A stretch of DNA of 64,000 nt from positions 248,001 through 312,000 of the forward strand of contig PNKX01000001.1 of NCBI GenBank assembly GCA_013822725.1. The letters run 5' to 3'. A model generated the notes under the pieces. It saw only the letters and a list, made by a program, of their open reading frames with translations, made no database searches and was not told the origin of the DNA. Both the position numbers and the translations under genes were made by a program. The first letter of the stretch is position 1. Every line of letters begins with the position of its first letter. This document shows, in pieces, positions 42,920 through 51,685 of this stretch. Source of the DNA: Pirellula sp. (GTDB taxonomy: Bacteria; Planctomycetota; Planctomycetia; Pirellulales; Lacipirellulaceae).

Positions 42920-44806
42920 ATGTCGACTGCCCTTGCCACCTCGCGTAAACTCCCCGTTGGAGCAGAAACTGCCAAGCGGGGCGTCCACTTCCGCCTCTGG
43001 GCCCCGCGCCATCAGAAGGTCGAGCTGGTTCTCTTCGAACCAGATGGCCAGACCGTTCGTCGGGTTTCGACGATGGAACCCGAAACGGATGGTTATTACG
43101 CACTATTGGATGCTGACGCTCGCGACGGCGATTTGTACGGCTATCGTATCGACGGACATCAGCGCGCGTTTCCCGATCCTGGATCGAGGTTCCAACCGCA
43201 GGGCGTCCATGGCCCTTCGCAAGTCGTCGATCCGCACGCCTACAAATGGAAAGATTCAACATGGTCCGGGGTGAAGCTGCCAGGGCAGGTCATCTACGAA
43301 CTCCACGTCGGCACGTTCACGCCCGAGGGAACTTGGACCGCGGCGATTGAGAAACTGCCGCATCTGCAAGAGGTCGGCGTCACGCTGATCGAGGTGATGC
43401 CGATCAATGATTTTCACGGCGACTATGGCTGGGGCTACGACGGCGTCGCCTGGTACGCGCCGACGCGGCTTTACGGTTCGCCTGATGATGCCCGCCGCTT
43501 CATCGACGCGGCTCACGGTCACGGCATCGGCGTCCTCCTCGACGTCGTCTACAACCACTTCGGGGCCAACGGCAATTACTCGGGCATGTTCTCGACGTCG
43601 TATTTCTCCAAACGCCACCCCACCGAATGGGGCGACGCGATCAACTACGACGGCGAGCAGGCCCAACCAGTCCGCGACTTCGTCACCGCCAACGCCGCTT
43701 ACTGGATCGACGAGTTTCACTTCGATGGTCTGCGGATCGACGCGACGCAGGCGATCTACGACGACTCGCCGCGACACTTGTTGGCCGATCTCTCGGTTGC
43801 CGCCCGAAAGGCCGCCGGCAAACGATCAATCCTGCTCTTCGCCGAGAATGAACTGCAGCAAGTCTGTCACGTGGAATCGGTCGACGCCGGCGGCTACGGT
43901 CTCGACGGGCTCTGGAACGACGACTTCCATCACGCCTGCCGCGTCGCCGCCACTGGTCACGCCGAGTTTTACTATGCCGACTACGCCGGTTCGCCGCAGG
44001 AGATTCTGTCCGCGGTGCGCCATGGGTATCTCTACCAGGGACAATACAATCCACGCCAGAAGAAACGTCGCGGCTCGCCGACGCGCGGCTGCCAAGCGGC
44101 GCAGATGGTTCATTTCCTGCAGAACCACGATCAAGTGGCGAACTCCGGCCGCGCGCTCCGACTCAACAGCCTCACCTCCGCCGGCCGCTATCGCGCACTG
44201 AGCGCGGTGCTGATGCTCACGCCGCCGACGCCGATGCTGTTCATGGGGCAGGAGTTTGGCGCCACGACGCCGTTCAGCTACTTCGCCGACCACGACGTCG
44301 ATCTCAAACAGATCGTCCGCGACGGGCGCTGGGGTTACATCCGCATGTTCCCGCGGACAGCCAAGTGGGGCGACAACGGCGAGTTGGCCGACCCCTCGTC
44401 GCGCGACACGTTTGAGAATTCAAAACTCGATTGGGACGAATGCCGACGGCATGAGGCGATGCTGCGCTTCCATGCCGATTTGCTCCGTTTGCGCCGCGAG
44501 GATCCCATCTTCTCGCAGCAAGATTGGACGATGTTGGACGGAGCCGTCGTCGGTCCCGAGGCGTTTATTCTCCGCTGGTTCGCCCCCGACGAGAACGATC
44601 GGCTCCTCTGCGTGAACCTTGGCCGCGACATGGATTGGCGGCCTGTCCCGGAACCGCTGGCCGCGCCGCCGCGCGATCAAGACTGGCGCCTTCTCTGGTC
44701 GAGCGAACGCTTCGAGTATGCCGGCGCCGGCGCCGCGGAGTTCAATGCCCGCGACTGGATCATCCCGGGCCACACGGCGATTGTGCTGGCAGCGACGCCG
44801 CAGTGA
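42920..44806 (+). CDS. treZ: Maltooligosyltrehalose trehalohydrolase TreZ
   Basis: 628 aa GH13 enzyme; it hydrolyses maltooligosyl-trehalose to free trehalose. N-terminal CBM48-like domain (GVHFRLWAPRHQKVELVLFE), then GH13 motifs GVLLDVVYNHFG, DGLRIDATQAIYD, LLFAENE and FLQNHDQVAN. ATG 42920 (MSTALATSR) is preferred because AAAGG lies 8 bp upstream; an ATG at 42911 and a TTG at 42863 are also open. Divergently placed to treY-glgX, so one regulatory gap serves the pathway. Trehalose is a known osmo- and desiccation protectant; the actual trigger here is unknown. Confidence 0.96.
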   Translation: MSTALATSRKLPVGAETAKRGVHFRLWAPRHQKVELVLFEPDGQTVRRVSTMEPETDGYYALLDADARDGDLYGYRIDGHQRAFPDPGSRFQPQGVHGPSQVVDPHAYKWKDSTWSGVKLPGQVIYELHVGTFTPEGTWTAAIEKLPHLQEVGVTLIEVMPINDFHGDYGWGYDGVAWYAPTRLYGSPDDARRFIDAAHGHGIGVLLDVVYNHFGANGNYSGMFSTSYFSKRHPTEWGDAINYDGEQAQPVRDFVTANAAYWIDEFHFDGLRIDATQAIYDDSPRHLLADLSVAARKAAGKRSILLFAENELQQVCHVESVDAGGYGLDGLWNDDFHHACRVAATGHAEFYYADYAGSPQEILSAVRHGYLYQGQYNPRQKKRRGSPTRGCQAAQMVHFLQNHDQVANSGRALRLNSLTSAGRYRALSAVLMLTPPTPMLFMGQEFGATTPFSYFADHDVDLKQIVRDGRWGYIRMFPRTAKWGDNGELADPSSRDTFENSKLDWDECRRHEAMLRFHADLLRLRREDPIFSQQDWTMLDGAVVGPEAFILRWFAPDENDRLLCVNLGRDMDWRPVPEPLAAPPRDQDWRLLWSSERFEYAGAGAAEFNARDWIIPGHTAIVLAATPQ

Positions 44807-45120
44807 TTGGGGCAAATACCCTAAACTCATTGGCTGCGAGTAATTGAGACGAATCATTGATCCGTCGGCGGGCAGATCTCCATATCCAGTCCCGGCCGAC
44901 GGACCAACGTGAACGATAGCCGGCAACTACGCAGTAGGCCTGCTCGCGTTGCCGGCTATCTATCGTCGCGAGAGCGGGGCAGCGCCCTCGTTACGACGTT
45001 CCCTACTGGATCGAGAAATTTTTATTAAAACGCTTGAACAAAAGCGTACTCGATGGCGTCCATAGGCTAACGCCCAAACTCCGTTTGAACGACTATTTCC
45101 GTCGGCAAGAAACCGGAAAG
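44807..45120. other. Intergenic with two hairpins, no gene seen
   Basis: TCCGTCGGC (44861-44869) faces GCCGACGGA (44895-44903), then GATAGCCGGCAAC (44915-44927) faces GTTGCCGGCTATC (44948-44960). Neither has a T run. They follow treZ by 54 bp and may stabilise or end its transcript. Confidence 0.5.
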
Positions 45121-45149
45121 TTGACCGCTCGATTCTGCGAGGCTATGTT
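45121..45149 (+). promoter_or_regulatory. Possible promoter of the HTH gene
   Basis: TTGACC (45121-45126), 17-bp spacer, TATGTT (45144-45149). The -35 is good, the -10 moderate. It is followed at once by a terminator-like hairpin in the leader. Confidence 0.4.
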
Positions 45150-45160
45150 CCGAAGCGGAG

Positions 45161-45199
45161 CACGTCTCGCTGGCAACAGAGACGTGACTCCCTTTTTTT
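45161..45199 (+). terminator. Terminator-like hairpin in the leader of the HTH gene (possible attenuator)
   Basis: 8-bp stem CACGTCTC / GAGACGTG, 10-nt loop, then ACTCCC and seven T. It lies between the putative promoter and ATG 45264, so it either ends an upstream transcript or attenuates the regulator. Confidence 0.55.
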
Positions 45200-45263
45200 G
45201 ACTCCTCTCCATTCATCTTTACGCGTCGCAGGCGGCGGCGCGTAGCGCCCGCGGGTCGATTCT

Positions 45264-45938
45264 ATGCCGTCTTTGCAGCCTTATGGCGCCAAGCTCGCCA
45301 GCCTCCGCCGTGCGCTGGGGCTGACGCAACTCGAACTCGCCGCCCGCTGCGGCGTTTCCGAGCGAACTGTTCGCAACGCCGAATGCGGCCACCCAATCAA
45401 GCGGAGCTTTCTCGAATTCATCGCCGGGGGCCTCGGCGTCTCGCTCCACGAAATCGTCATCCCCTCCTGCGAGTTTGAACGCCACCTCCGCTGGCAACGG
45501 CACGTCGATCGATTGCTGGGCGCCTTGCAGCGCGTCGTCACCGAACACGACGCTTCCGACGCCATCGAACTCGCCCACAGCGACGTTCGCCTCCGTGCAG
45601 AAACTCACATGCCCAATTTCTCCGCGGCACGCGTGCTAGCGGGCGAATACCGCGACCTCGCAGGCATCGAGAGGTATGTCGCGAACGCCTTCCGATTTTG
45701 GGAACTTGCCGGGGAGAGCGACAATTACTTCGTCGAAGCCCCCATCGGCGGCGGCGACGTGGTCGTGATCCGCGGCGGACAGCAATTTCGCTGCGACGAC
45801 GACCAACTCGCTTGGACGAGCACGCTGTATGTGTGCGAGTTCGAACAAGAGCGACTGCTGCGAATTGATCAGTTCCTCACCCCTGGCGAAGGGCCGCCCG
45901 CCGACCTCAACCATCCCATTTGCTCTCCGCCGGCCTAA
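45264..45938 (+). CDS. XRE-type HTH regulator with NTF2/SnoaL-like C-terminal domain
   Basis: 224 aa. Residues ~8-62 are a Cro/CI helix-turn-helix (LASLRRALGLTQLELAARCG, VSERTVRNAE). From about residue 85 there is an alpha+beta domain resembling NTF2/SnoaL-like folds (LAGIERYVANAFRFWELAGE, DVVVIRGGQQF, YVCEFEQERLLRIDQFLTPG), which often bind small ligands. Probably a ligand-responsive DNA-binding protein, cytoplasmic. The ATG at 45264 has no strong ribosome site; the leader holds a hairpin. Its end is 45 bp before the DUF1559 gene, so cotranscription is possible. Confidence 0.8.
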   Translation: MPSLQPYGAKLASLRRALGLTQLELAARCGVSERTVRNAECGHPIKRSFLEFIAGGLGVSLHEIVIPSCEFERHLRWQRHVDRLLGALQRVVTEHDASDAIELAHSDVRLRAETHMPNFSAARVLAGEYRDLAGIERYVANAFRFWELAGESDNYFVEAPIGGGDVVVIRGGQQFRCDDDQLAWTSTLYVCEFEQERLLRIDQFLTPGEGPPADLNHPICSPPA

Positions 45939-45982
45939 CGTTACTTTCTCACCCCCTGTCTGTTCGTGGAAGCCTGTCTCCC

Positions 45983-46984
45983 ATGCGCCGTCATGCCGCC
46001 TTCACGCTCGTCGAACTGCTGGTCGTCATCGCGATCATCGGCGTCTTGGTCGCATTGCTCCTTCCCGCCGTGCAAGCGGCGCGCGAGGCGGCCCGCCGTT
46101 CGAGTTGTCAGAACAATCTCAAGCAATTCGGCCTCGCGCTGCTCAATCATGAAGCGGCGCTCGGTTACGTGCCGCCCGGCGCCCGCATGAAAATTGGCTC
46201 CGTGGGACCGGAGATTGGCGCCAACGCCAACGTGGCGCTCCTGCCCTATCTGGAGCAGGCAGCCATCGAAGCGCGCTGGGATCACGGTCGCTCGTACTGG
46301 GAGCAGCAACCAGTCGTCCTGGCGACGCCTGTCCCACTATTCACTTGTCCTAGCAACGACGCCCAAACGATTTCGGATCAGGCGTTCGAAGACGTCGGCG
46401 TCCCCGCCGGCCTGCGGCTGGCGACCACCGACTACGCCTTCGCTCGCGGAGCCACCGATGCTTGGTGCCTCTCCAACGAATACCCTTCGGATGAAAACGG
46501 CCTCTTCCACATCGTCGGCGAGGGCTTTGCGAACGTGACGTCGCTCCGACAAATCAGCGACGGCACGAGCCGCACCTTCGCCATGGGCGAAGCAGCCGGC
46601 GGCGAAGAATGGACCGTCTGCACGCTCCCCGGCTGCACGGAACCGGAGGGCCGCAGTCGGGCCGACGTTCCGTGGATGATCGGTAACTTGAGCACTGCTG
46701 AGATCGCCGCCTCCGGTTACCCATTCACCGGCATCTACGGGACGACGCTCGAAGCATTGAACAAACGTTCGGTAACCAGCACGCTGGTCGACAACGCAGG
46801 CATCTTCGATTGTCGCAGCAGCGTCGACGGCGGAACTGACGCCACCAGCAACTTTCGCAGCGACCACGCCGGCGGCGGCTTCTTTCTTCACTGCGACGGC
46901 GCGGTTTGCTTTATTGGCGAATCGATCGAAGTCGTCGTCTATCGCGGACTTTCGACCATTGCGGGCGATGAACCAACGCCGTAG
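45983..46984 (+). CDS. DUF1559 prepilin-like (type IV pseudopilin) protein
   Basis: 333 aa. N-terminus RRHAAFTLVELLVVIAIIGV is a type III (prepilin) signal: cleavage after Ala before FTLVE, followed by a hydrophobic helix. Next comes the planctomycete hallmark LLPAVQAAREAARRSSCQNN followed by LKQFGLALLNHE. C-terminal HAGGGFFLHCDGAVCFI is the usual DUF1559 ending (H-X-G-G-X-N/F-X4-DG). These proteins are abundant in planctomycetes and probably form pseudopili or surface structures. ATG 45983 is used; a longer frame upstream would hide the prepilin signal. Confidence 0.95.
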   Translation: MRRHAAFTLVELLVVIAIIGVLVALLLPAVQAAREAARRSSCQNNLKQFGLALLNHEAALGYVPPGARMKIGSVGPEIGANANVALLPYLEQAAIEARWDHGRSYWEQQPVVLATPVPLFTCPSNDAQTISDQAFEDVGVPAGLRLATTDYAFARGATDAWCLSNEYPSDENGLFHIVGEGFANVTSLRQISDGTSRTFAMGEAAGGEEWTVCTLPGCTEPEGRSRADVPWMIGNLSTAEIAASGYPFTGIYGTTLEALNKRSVTSTLVDNAGIFDCRSSVDGGTDATSNFRSDHAGGGFFLHCDGAVCFIGESIEVVVYRGLSTIAGDEPTP

Positions 46985-47665
46985 GCATCGCTTCGCAGCC
47001 CCGGGCAGAGCTGAGGGCTGCAATCACGCCACTGCGTGACCAGAAAGATAAGCTCGACCAGAAAGAACAATCATCAGCCGGAGAGGCGGGACCTTCGGTT
47101 CGAGTTGGTTCATGCATGGTCGCTGGAGGGTCGAACAACAGCGACCCGACGGTCAGTGACTCCCGCCGGTTCCAAGCATGTCCGTAATCGAAAGCCTACG
47201 CCCCCCGGCTGATGATTGTCGAGCGTCGCAACGCTCGGGAGCCGGCGAACTTTCCCTCACTTTAATCGGCGGCGCTCATACCCCGCCGGCAGAAAACCGG
47301 CAAGTCCTGCGGCGCGCTAGCCGGAAAACCTGCTCCCAGGGAATGCGGGGAGAATGGAACCTCGACGGCACGACGGGGAATGGCGAAGTGAAAAAACACG
47401 AACCACGAATCTCGCGAATTTGCGCGAATGGAAATCAATCAGCCAGTTCTTCATTCGCGCGGATTCGCGAGATTCGCGGTTAAATTCCTCTGCCTTACCC
47501 TTGGAGTCTTTGGCGGTTCATCAAATTGACTTTGCAATCCTCCTGTCGCTCCTACCCCTAAAGTGGCGTTCCTCCCTGCTCCCAAGTAAAGTGACTTAGG
47601 GCTTGCCATGGGGCGAATCCAGGGAACAAGAGCGAGGCGGCTCCGATTCAGTGACAGGGGCAGTG
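46985..47665. other. Repeat-containing intergenic region, no gene seen
   Basis: Contains a weak family A-like hairpin (CAGCCCCGGGCAGAGCTGAG, 46996-47020), and a composite family C element (47343-47520). Open frames here are short and not protein-like. Confidence 0.6.
47400..47482. repeat. Family C hairpin, composite copy
   Basis: GAACCACGAATCTCGCGAAT, TTGCGCGAATG facing CATTCGCGCGGATTCGCGAG, ATTCGCGGTT. Upstream flank (47343-47377) and downstream TTTGGCGGTTCA resemble those of the 36-kb locus. Confidence 0.8.
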
Positions 47666-48307
47666 ATGAGTTTGATCTATTGGCGCGGCGCGGCAATGGC
47701 CGCCGCGCTCCTCGCGTGGGGGGGCGGCGCCAATGTCGCCAACGCCGCGACGTACGACGAAGCGATCCACGGCGACCTCTCTGGCACGGCCGCTGCGCCA
47801 ACGCCGTGGGTGCTCGAAGCAGGCGCCAACCCCCTCCTCGGCACGGCGGGCGCCAACGCCCTCGCCGGAACGGCCGACTTCGACCTCGTGGCGATCGAGG
47901 TCCCCGCCGGCCATCAACTCGATTCGATCACGCTCGTCTCGTATGTGAACCCCGACGTCTTCGCGATGTCGTTCATTGGGCTGCAGGCCGGCTCGCCCTG
48001 GCTTGACGGCTTCGGATTCGACATCGCCGGTTTTTCGCTGATGGGCTGGACTCACATCCAAACCCCGATGGCCGGCGTCGACCTGCTGCCGCTGATTCAG
48101 TCCCACGCCAACCCGCCCGAGTTCACGCTCCCGCTGCCGAGCGGCGTCTACACGATGTTGCTCGAAGACGTCGACCTGACGATCAGCTATTCGCTGCTGT
48201 ACCACGTCTCAGCCGTGCCGGAGCCGGGGAGCGTCACAGCGATTGGAGCCGTCTCAGCAACACTATGCGCGATGCGACGCAGGCGCCGACTTACGACTTC
48301 GCGTTAA
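47666..48307 (+). CDS. Secreted PEP-CTERM protein of unknown function
   Basis: 213 aa. Signal peptide (WRGAAMAAALLAWGGGANVA, NAAT), then a small beta-rich domain (TADFDLVAIEVPAGHQLDSI, PSGVYTMLLEDVDLTISYSL) resembling pre-peptidase-type or jelly-roll secreted modules, and a PEP-CTERM signal VPEPGSVTAIGAVSATLCAM with RRRRR. ATG 47666 follows AGGGG at a spacing of 6. No domain name can be given safely. Followed by the larger PEP-CTERM gene 200 bp downstream. Confidence 0.8.
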   Translation: MSLIYWRGAAMAAALLAWGGGANVANAATYDEAIHGDLSGTAAAPTPWVLEAGANPLLGTAGANALAGTADFDLVAIEVPAGHQLDSITLVSYVNPDVFAMSFIGLQAGSPWLDGFGFDIAGFSLMGWTHIQTPMAGVDLLPLIQSHANPPEFTLPLPSGVYTMLLEDVDLTISYSLLYHVSAVPEPGSVTAIGAVSATLCAMRRRRRLTTSR

Positions 48308-48506
48308 TTCTCTTTGTCAAATTTCTGACGCGCGGCGTAACAAAACCCTGACGAAGCGGCCCAGTTCGCCTGAAAGACGTCGCGTCTTAAACGATATTTA
48401 TATCCTTCTGATCCTAGCGAAGGCTGCCGAGAATGGACATAATTGCGGTTCGGTCGGCAACGGGTCGATCGAACGACTCCCATTGTTTGATCCACTGAGC
48501 AGCCTA

Positions 48507-50780
48507 ATGTCGAGACGGAATCATAGCAGCTTCCCCTGGCACTTTCTTCGCGCGCTTCAGCTTTTTGCGGCATTGCTTGCCGCGCTAATCCCGACGGCCT
48601 TTGACGACTCTTCGGCGCTGGCCGCCGCCGCGAATCCGCCTCGCTTTACGATTCACTTGCTTGGGTTCGAGGATGCCGTTCATACGGCGCCCTGGGGATA
48701 TCAATCGAGTCGCGTCTCCGGCATCCATTCCGACGGCGTCAGTTCCACCGGCCTTATCGGCACTTCGAGTCGATACCACCCCGCCGGCGTTAACGCGGGC
48801 GAATCGGCCTGGCGTTTCGACGTCGAAAGCAAGTCGCTCCAACAACTTGGGCTGCTGTCGCCTGAGTATTACATCGGATACACGCAACATCATCGCTCTG
48901 AACCATGGCTTGTGAGCGAATCGGGGCCGGTGGTCGGCGTCACTTCCACTAACCCTACCTCGAGTTCCGGTGAGAACCTCGCGTGGTACTTCGATCCAAG
49001 CAACGGCTCCACCAAGCGCATTGGCTACAGCGCCATCTCCGGCTCTCCGAATCCTCACGGCGACGCCCCGTTGTTCATGCAAGACGATGGTTTCGTTGCG
49101 GGCATCAGTTCGACGTCGAACTACGGCGGCGAGCATGCATGGGTCTACGACCCGACTGTCGGAGTCACGCGACAGATTGGTCTCCCCGCCAACACAAATC
49201 TCGGTCCAACGAATGGCGAGCTCTATCATTGGATTGAGGGCGTCTCGGACGATAATCTCGTCGTCGGCACATCGAAACGGCCTTCAATTCACACGGGCAA
49301 TGTTTCTGGTCCAGCGGTTTGGGTTTATTCTCCTCAAACCGATCAAACGACTCGCATCGGCTTGTTCAACGGGGCGTATCTTTATCCCGACGGACATCAA
49401 GAATCACGCTACGTGGCGATGAACTCGCAGGGATTCGTCACAGGCTACAGTTACTTCCGCGGCGACGGCACGCATGTCGGCAAGGCGTGGATTTACGACC
49501 CCGCGGCAAACGCCACCATTCCGCTGGGCTACGCAGACCCCGCCAACGGCGCGGCCTGGAGCGACTGGGCCGGCGATCTTACCTCCGAGAATCGCGTCTA
49601 CGGCGTTTCAACAAGCAACGTCACGACCCGCCCATGGGTCTACAACCATGCCGACGGCACGACGACTCCTCTTGGCTTGACGGACGGCGCGCATCTATTG
49701 CCCAACGGCGGTTCCGACAACACGGTGGTTGACCACACTGCGTCAGGGTTCGTCCTCGGACATGCCAAGCGCGGCGTCGGCGATACGCACAGCACCTACA
49801 ACCGCACGGCGTGGGTTTACGATCCGTCGACCGGCCAAACCCGCGCCGCAGGTCTAACGACAGCCAACTTCACAACTCCTTCAGGCGGACGCTGGAGCAG
49901 CGCCTTTCAGATCAACGAATCGGGGCAGGCCGTCGGCAGTTCGCGTCTCTTTCATCAAGGATTGCCGTACGTCATCACGCGCGACAGCGCCTGGTTCTAC
50001 GATCCGACAACAGGCGAATCGTTCGAATTGGCCAAGGATCTCGCGATCAGTCGCAAGACGATCTGGAATGGGCCGCGCGCCATCAACAATGTCGGGCAAG
50101 TCGTCGGCATCTCGTCGAATAACTCCGGCTTGGGCGATTTCGTGTGGCTCTACGACCATCGAACCAAGTCCTTCGCCAGTGACTTCGACATTCGCAACGC
50201 CTTCACCGTCCGTCCCAGCGGCGGCGCCGATATCTACGTTCATGAACTTACCGAAACAGGACTCGTTCTCGGCGAAAGCGCTCGTCGCGCCACAAATGGC
50301 TCCGACGCCGGCAAGACCATGTGGCTTTACGACTCAAACGTCAACAAGACGCACGACCTTACGTTCTCCGTCAAGTCGGACGGCGAAGCTTACACCGACG
50401 TCCTTCATCTAGCCGACGACGGGACCATGTTCGGCGAATACGACGCCTACGACGGCAATGTTTACGAAGGCCGCCGCTACTTCTACTGGAGCATTCTCCA
50501 CGGCTTTCACGATTTGGAATCGCTCGTCGTCGGTGATATGCAAGGCCTGGGTTGGGGCGATTTGGTTCGCGGCCAAGGGTTCAATGAGAAGCTTCGATTC
50601 GTCAACGACTCGCTTCTCTTTGGCTACGGATTGCGGCTCAACGGCAATAGCATTCAGTTCGCATTAGTGAAGATCCCCGAGCCGGCGAGCGCAATCATGC
50701 TGCTGGCGTCGGCGGTCGTGGGCTGTGCATCGTTCCGGCGACGTGCGAATTGGACTTGCATAAGAGTAATCACTGTCTAG
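48507..50780 (+). CDS. Large secreted PEP-CTERM protein with HAF-like repeats
   Basis: 757 aa. Signal region (FLRALQLFAALLAALIPTAF). The mature part is built of about a dozen repeats each containing an A-W-(V/F/I)-Y-D-P unit and a (T/R)-x-x-(I/P/L)-G-L unit (for example HAWVYDPTVGVTRQIGL, RPWVYNHADGTTTPLGL, TAWVYDPSTGQTRAAGL) alternating with GxVxGxS phrases, like extracellular HAF-type beta-propeller repeats. C-terminal PEP-CTERM signal IPEPASAIMLLASAVVGCAS, FRRRANW. ATG 48507 is chosen because it starts the signal peptide. The TAG stop shares CTAG with the convergent gene's stop. Confidence 0.85.
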   Translation: MSRRNHSSFPWHFLRALQLFAALLAALIPTAFDDSSALAAAANPPRFTIHLLGFEDAVHTAPWGYQSSRVSGIHSDGVSSTGLIGTSSRYHPAGVNAGESAWRFDVESKSLQQLGLLSPEYYIGYTQHHRSEPWLVSESGPVVGVTSTNPTSSSGENLAWYFDPSNGSTKRIGYSAISGSPNPHGDAPLFMQDDGFVAGISSTSNYGGEHAWVYDPTVGVTRQIGLPANTNLGPTNGELYHWIEGVSDDNLVVGTSKRPSIHTGNVSGPAVWVYSPQTDQTTRIGLFNGAYLYPDGHQESRYVAMNSQGFVTGYSYFRGDGTHVGKAWIYDPAANATIPLGYADPANGAAWSDWAGDLTSENRVYGVSTSNVTTRPWVYNHADGTTTPLGLTDGAHLLPNGGSDNTVVDHTASGFVLGHAKRGVGDTHSTYNRTAWVYDPSTGQTRAAGLTTANFTTPSGGRWSSAFQINESGQAVGSSRLFHQGLPYVITRDSAWFYDPTTGESFELAKDLAISRKTIWNGPRAINNVGQVVGISSNNSGLGDFVWLYDHRTKSFASDFDIRNAFTVRPSGGADIYVHELTETGLVLGESARRATNGSDAGKTMWLYDSNVNKTHDLTFSVKSDGEAYTDVLHLADDGTMFGEYDAYDGNVYEGRRYFYWSILHGFHDLESLVVGDMQGLGWGDLVRGQGFNEKLRFVNDSLLFGYGLRLNGNSIQFALVKIPEPASAIMLLASAVVGCASFRRRANWTCIRVITV

Positions 50781-51502
50781 CCCCGCTTGGTCGACTGCGC
50801 CGCATTTTTGACGTACCGTAGCATCGCCGCCGCGGAGTCTTCGCGAAACCTTCGCTGCAATCGCCGCACGAGTGGTCGACCAATTCTTGCTAGCGGGTGT
50901 CGCGGCCGCGAGAAGGCCAGAATGCTGTAATTGACGGCGTCAGTCACTCGGTCCCACTCGACGAGAAACAGCTCTTCGCCCATCTCGACATGCCCCGGGA
51001 GCGTGCCGTAAGCGAAGCCAAAGCGAGCGCGTGATCCCTCTCCCTCGAAGGGAGGGGCTAGGGGAGGGATTCCCGACCTCAACGGCAAGTCACTGCTCAG
51101 CGTCTCTTCTCCGCCTTCATCAACGACATACGCAATCCGCGTCGCATTCGTCCACCACAGCCCCAGCGAGCGCGCCACGACCGCGACGACTTCGCCTGAG
51201 CGAATCGGCGACTCCCGCGGCCACGCCTCGCACCAGCCCAAATCGAACTGCGTCCAAGCTTCGATCCCTCGCCGCGCCGCCTCAAAGAGTTCGCCGCCGC
51301 GGCCCAGTTCAACGCTCAGGCGATCGACCGCATAGCCAGCCGGCAATTCGCCACGGGGCGCGGTGCCGCCAACAGATTCGTAGGTAAACACCAACCCTCG
51401 CTGCGCGTCCAAGAACCGCTGCAGCGACTCGTCGCTCGGTCTGCGAAGTTGTGGGTTGTTCACCGAGCAGGTCTTCAAGAGGGAGGGCGAGCCTTTGGCC
51501 AA
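50777..51502 (-). CDS. DUF1990 family protein with in-frame repeat insertion
   Basis: 241 aa. The DUF1990 core is recognised by RGIEAWTQFDLGWCEAWPRE, VVAVVARSLGLWWTNATRIA, YVVDEGG and FGFAYGTLPGHVEMGEELFL, followed by VEWDR. Between these, at about residues 145-158, the sequence IPPLAPPFEGEGSR is not family-like; it is encoded by a C/T-rich hairpin (51031-51080). The family (plant and bacterial, ~160-200 aa) has no settled function. The N-terminal ~30 residues may be outside the real start. Convergent with the large PEP-CTERM gene; stops overlap. Confidence 0.85.
   Translation of the reverse strand: MAKGSPSLLKTCSVNNPQLRRPSDESLQRFLDAQRGLVFTYESVGGTAPRGELPAGYAVDRLSVELGRGGELFEAARRGIEAWTQFDLGWCEAWPRESPIRSGEVVAVVARSLGLWWTNATRIAYVVDEGGEETLSSDLPLRSGIPPLAPPFEGEGSRARFGFAYGTLPGHVEMGEELFLVEWDRVTDAVNYSILAFSRPRHPLARIGRPLVRRLQRRFREDSAAAMLRYVKNAAQSTKRG
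51031..51080. repeat. Hairpin repeat inside the DUF1990 gene
   Basis: CCCTCTCCCTCGAAGGGAGG followed by GGCTAGGGGAGGG; the CCCTCTCCC / GGGAGGG arms pair. It keeps the gene's frame open and adds about 14 residues just before the RFGFAYGTLPGH motif. Confidence 0.75.
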
Positions 51503-51685
51503 GCCACGCCAAGAGTCTGTTCCAGCTTAATGCATTGGACTGGTCGTACCGAGGACTGAGCACTAAGTACTCGACTAATCGCCAAGTCAAACGGCAGCGC
51601 GGCAGGAGCCCCACCCTCTCGGGTTCAAGATTCTGCTAACGCATCTAGCATCTAGCAACCAGCATCCGACGCCTGCCCCGCAGCT

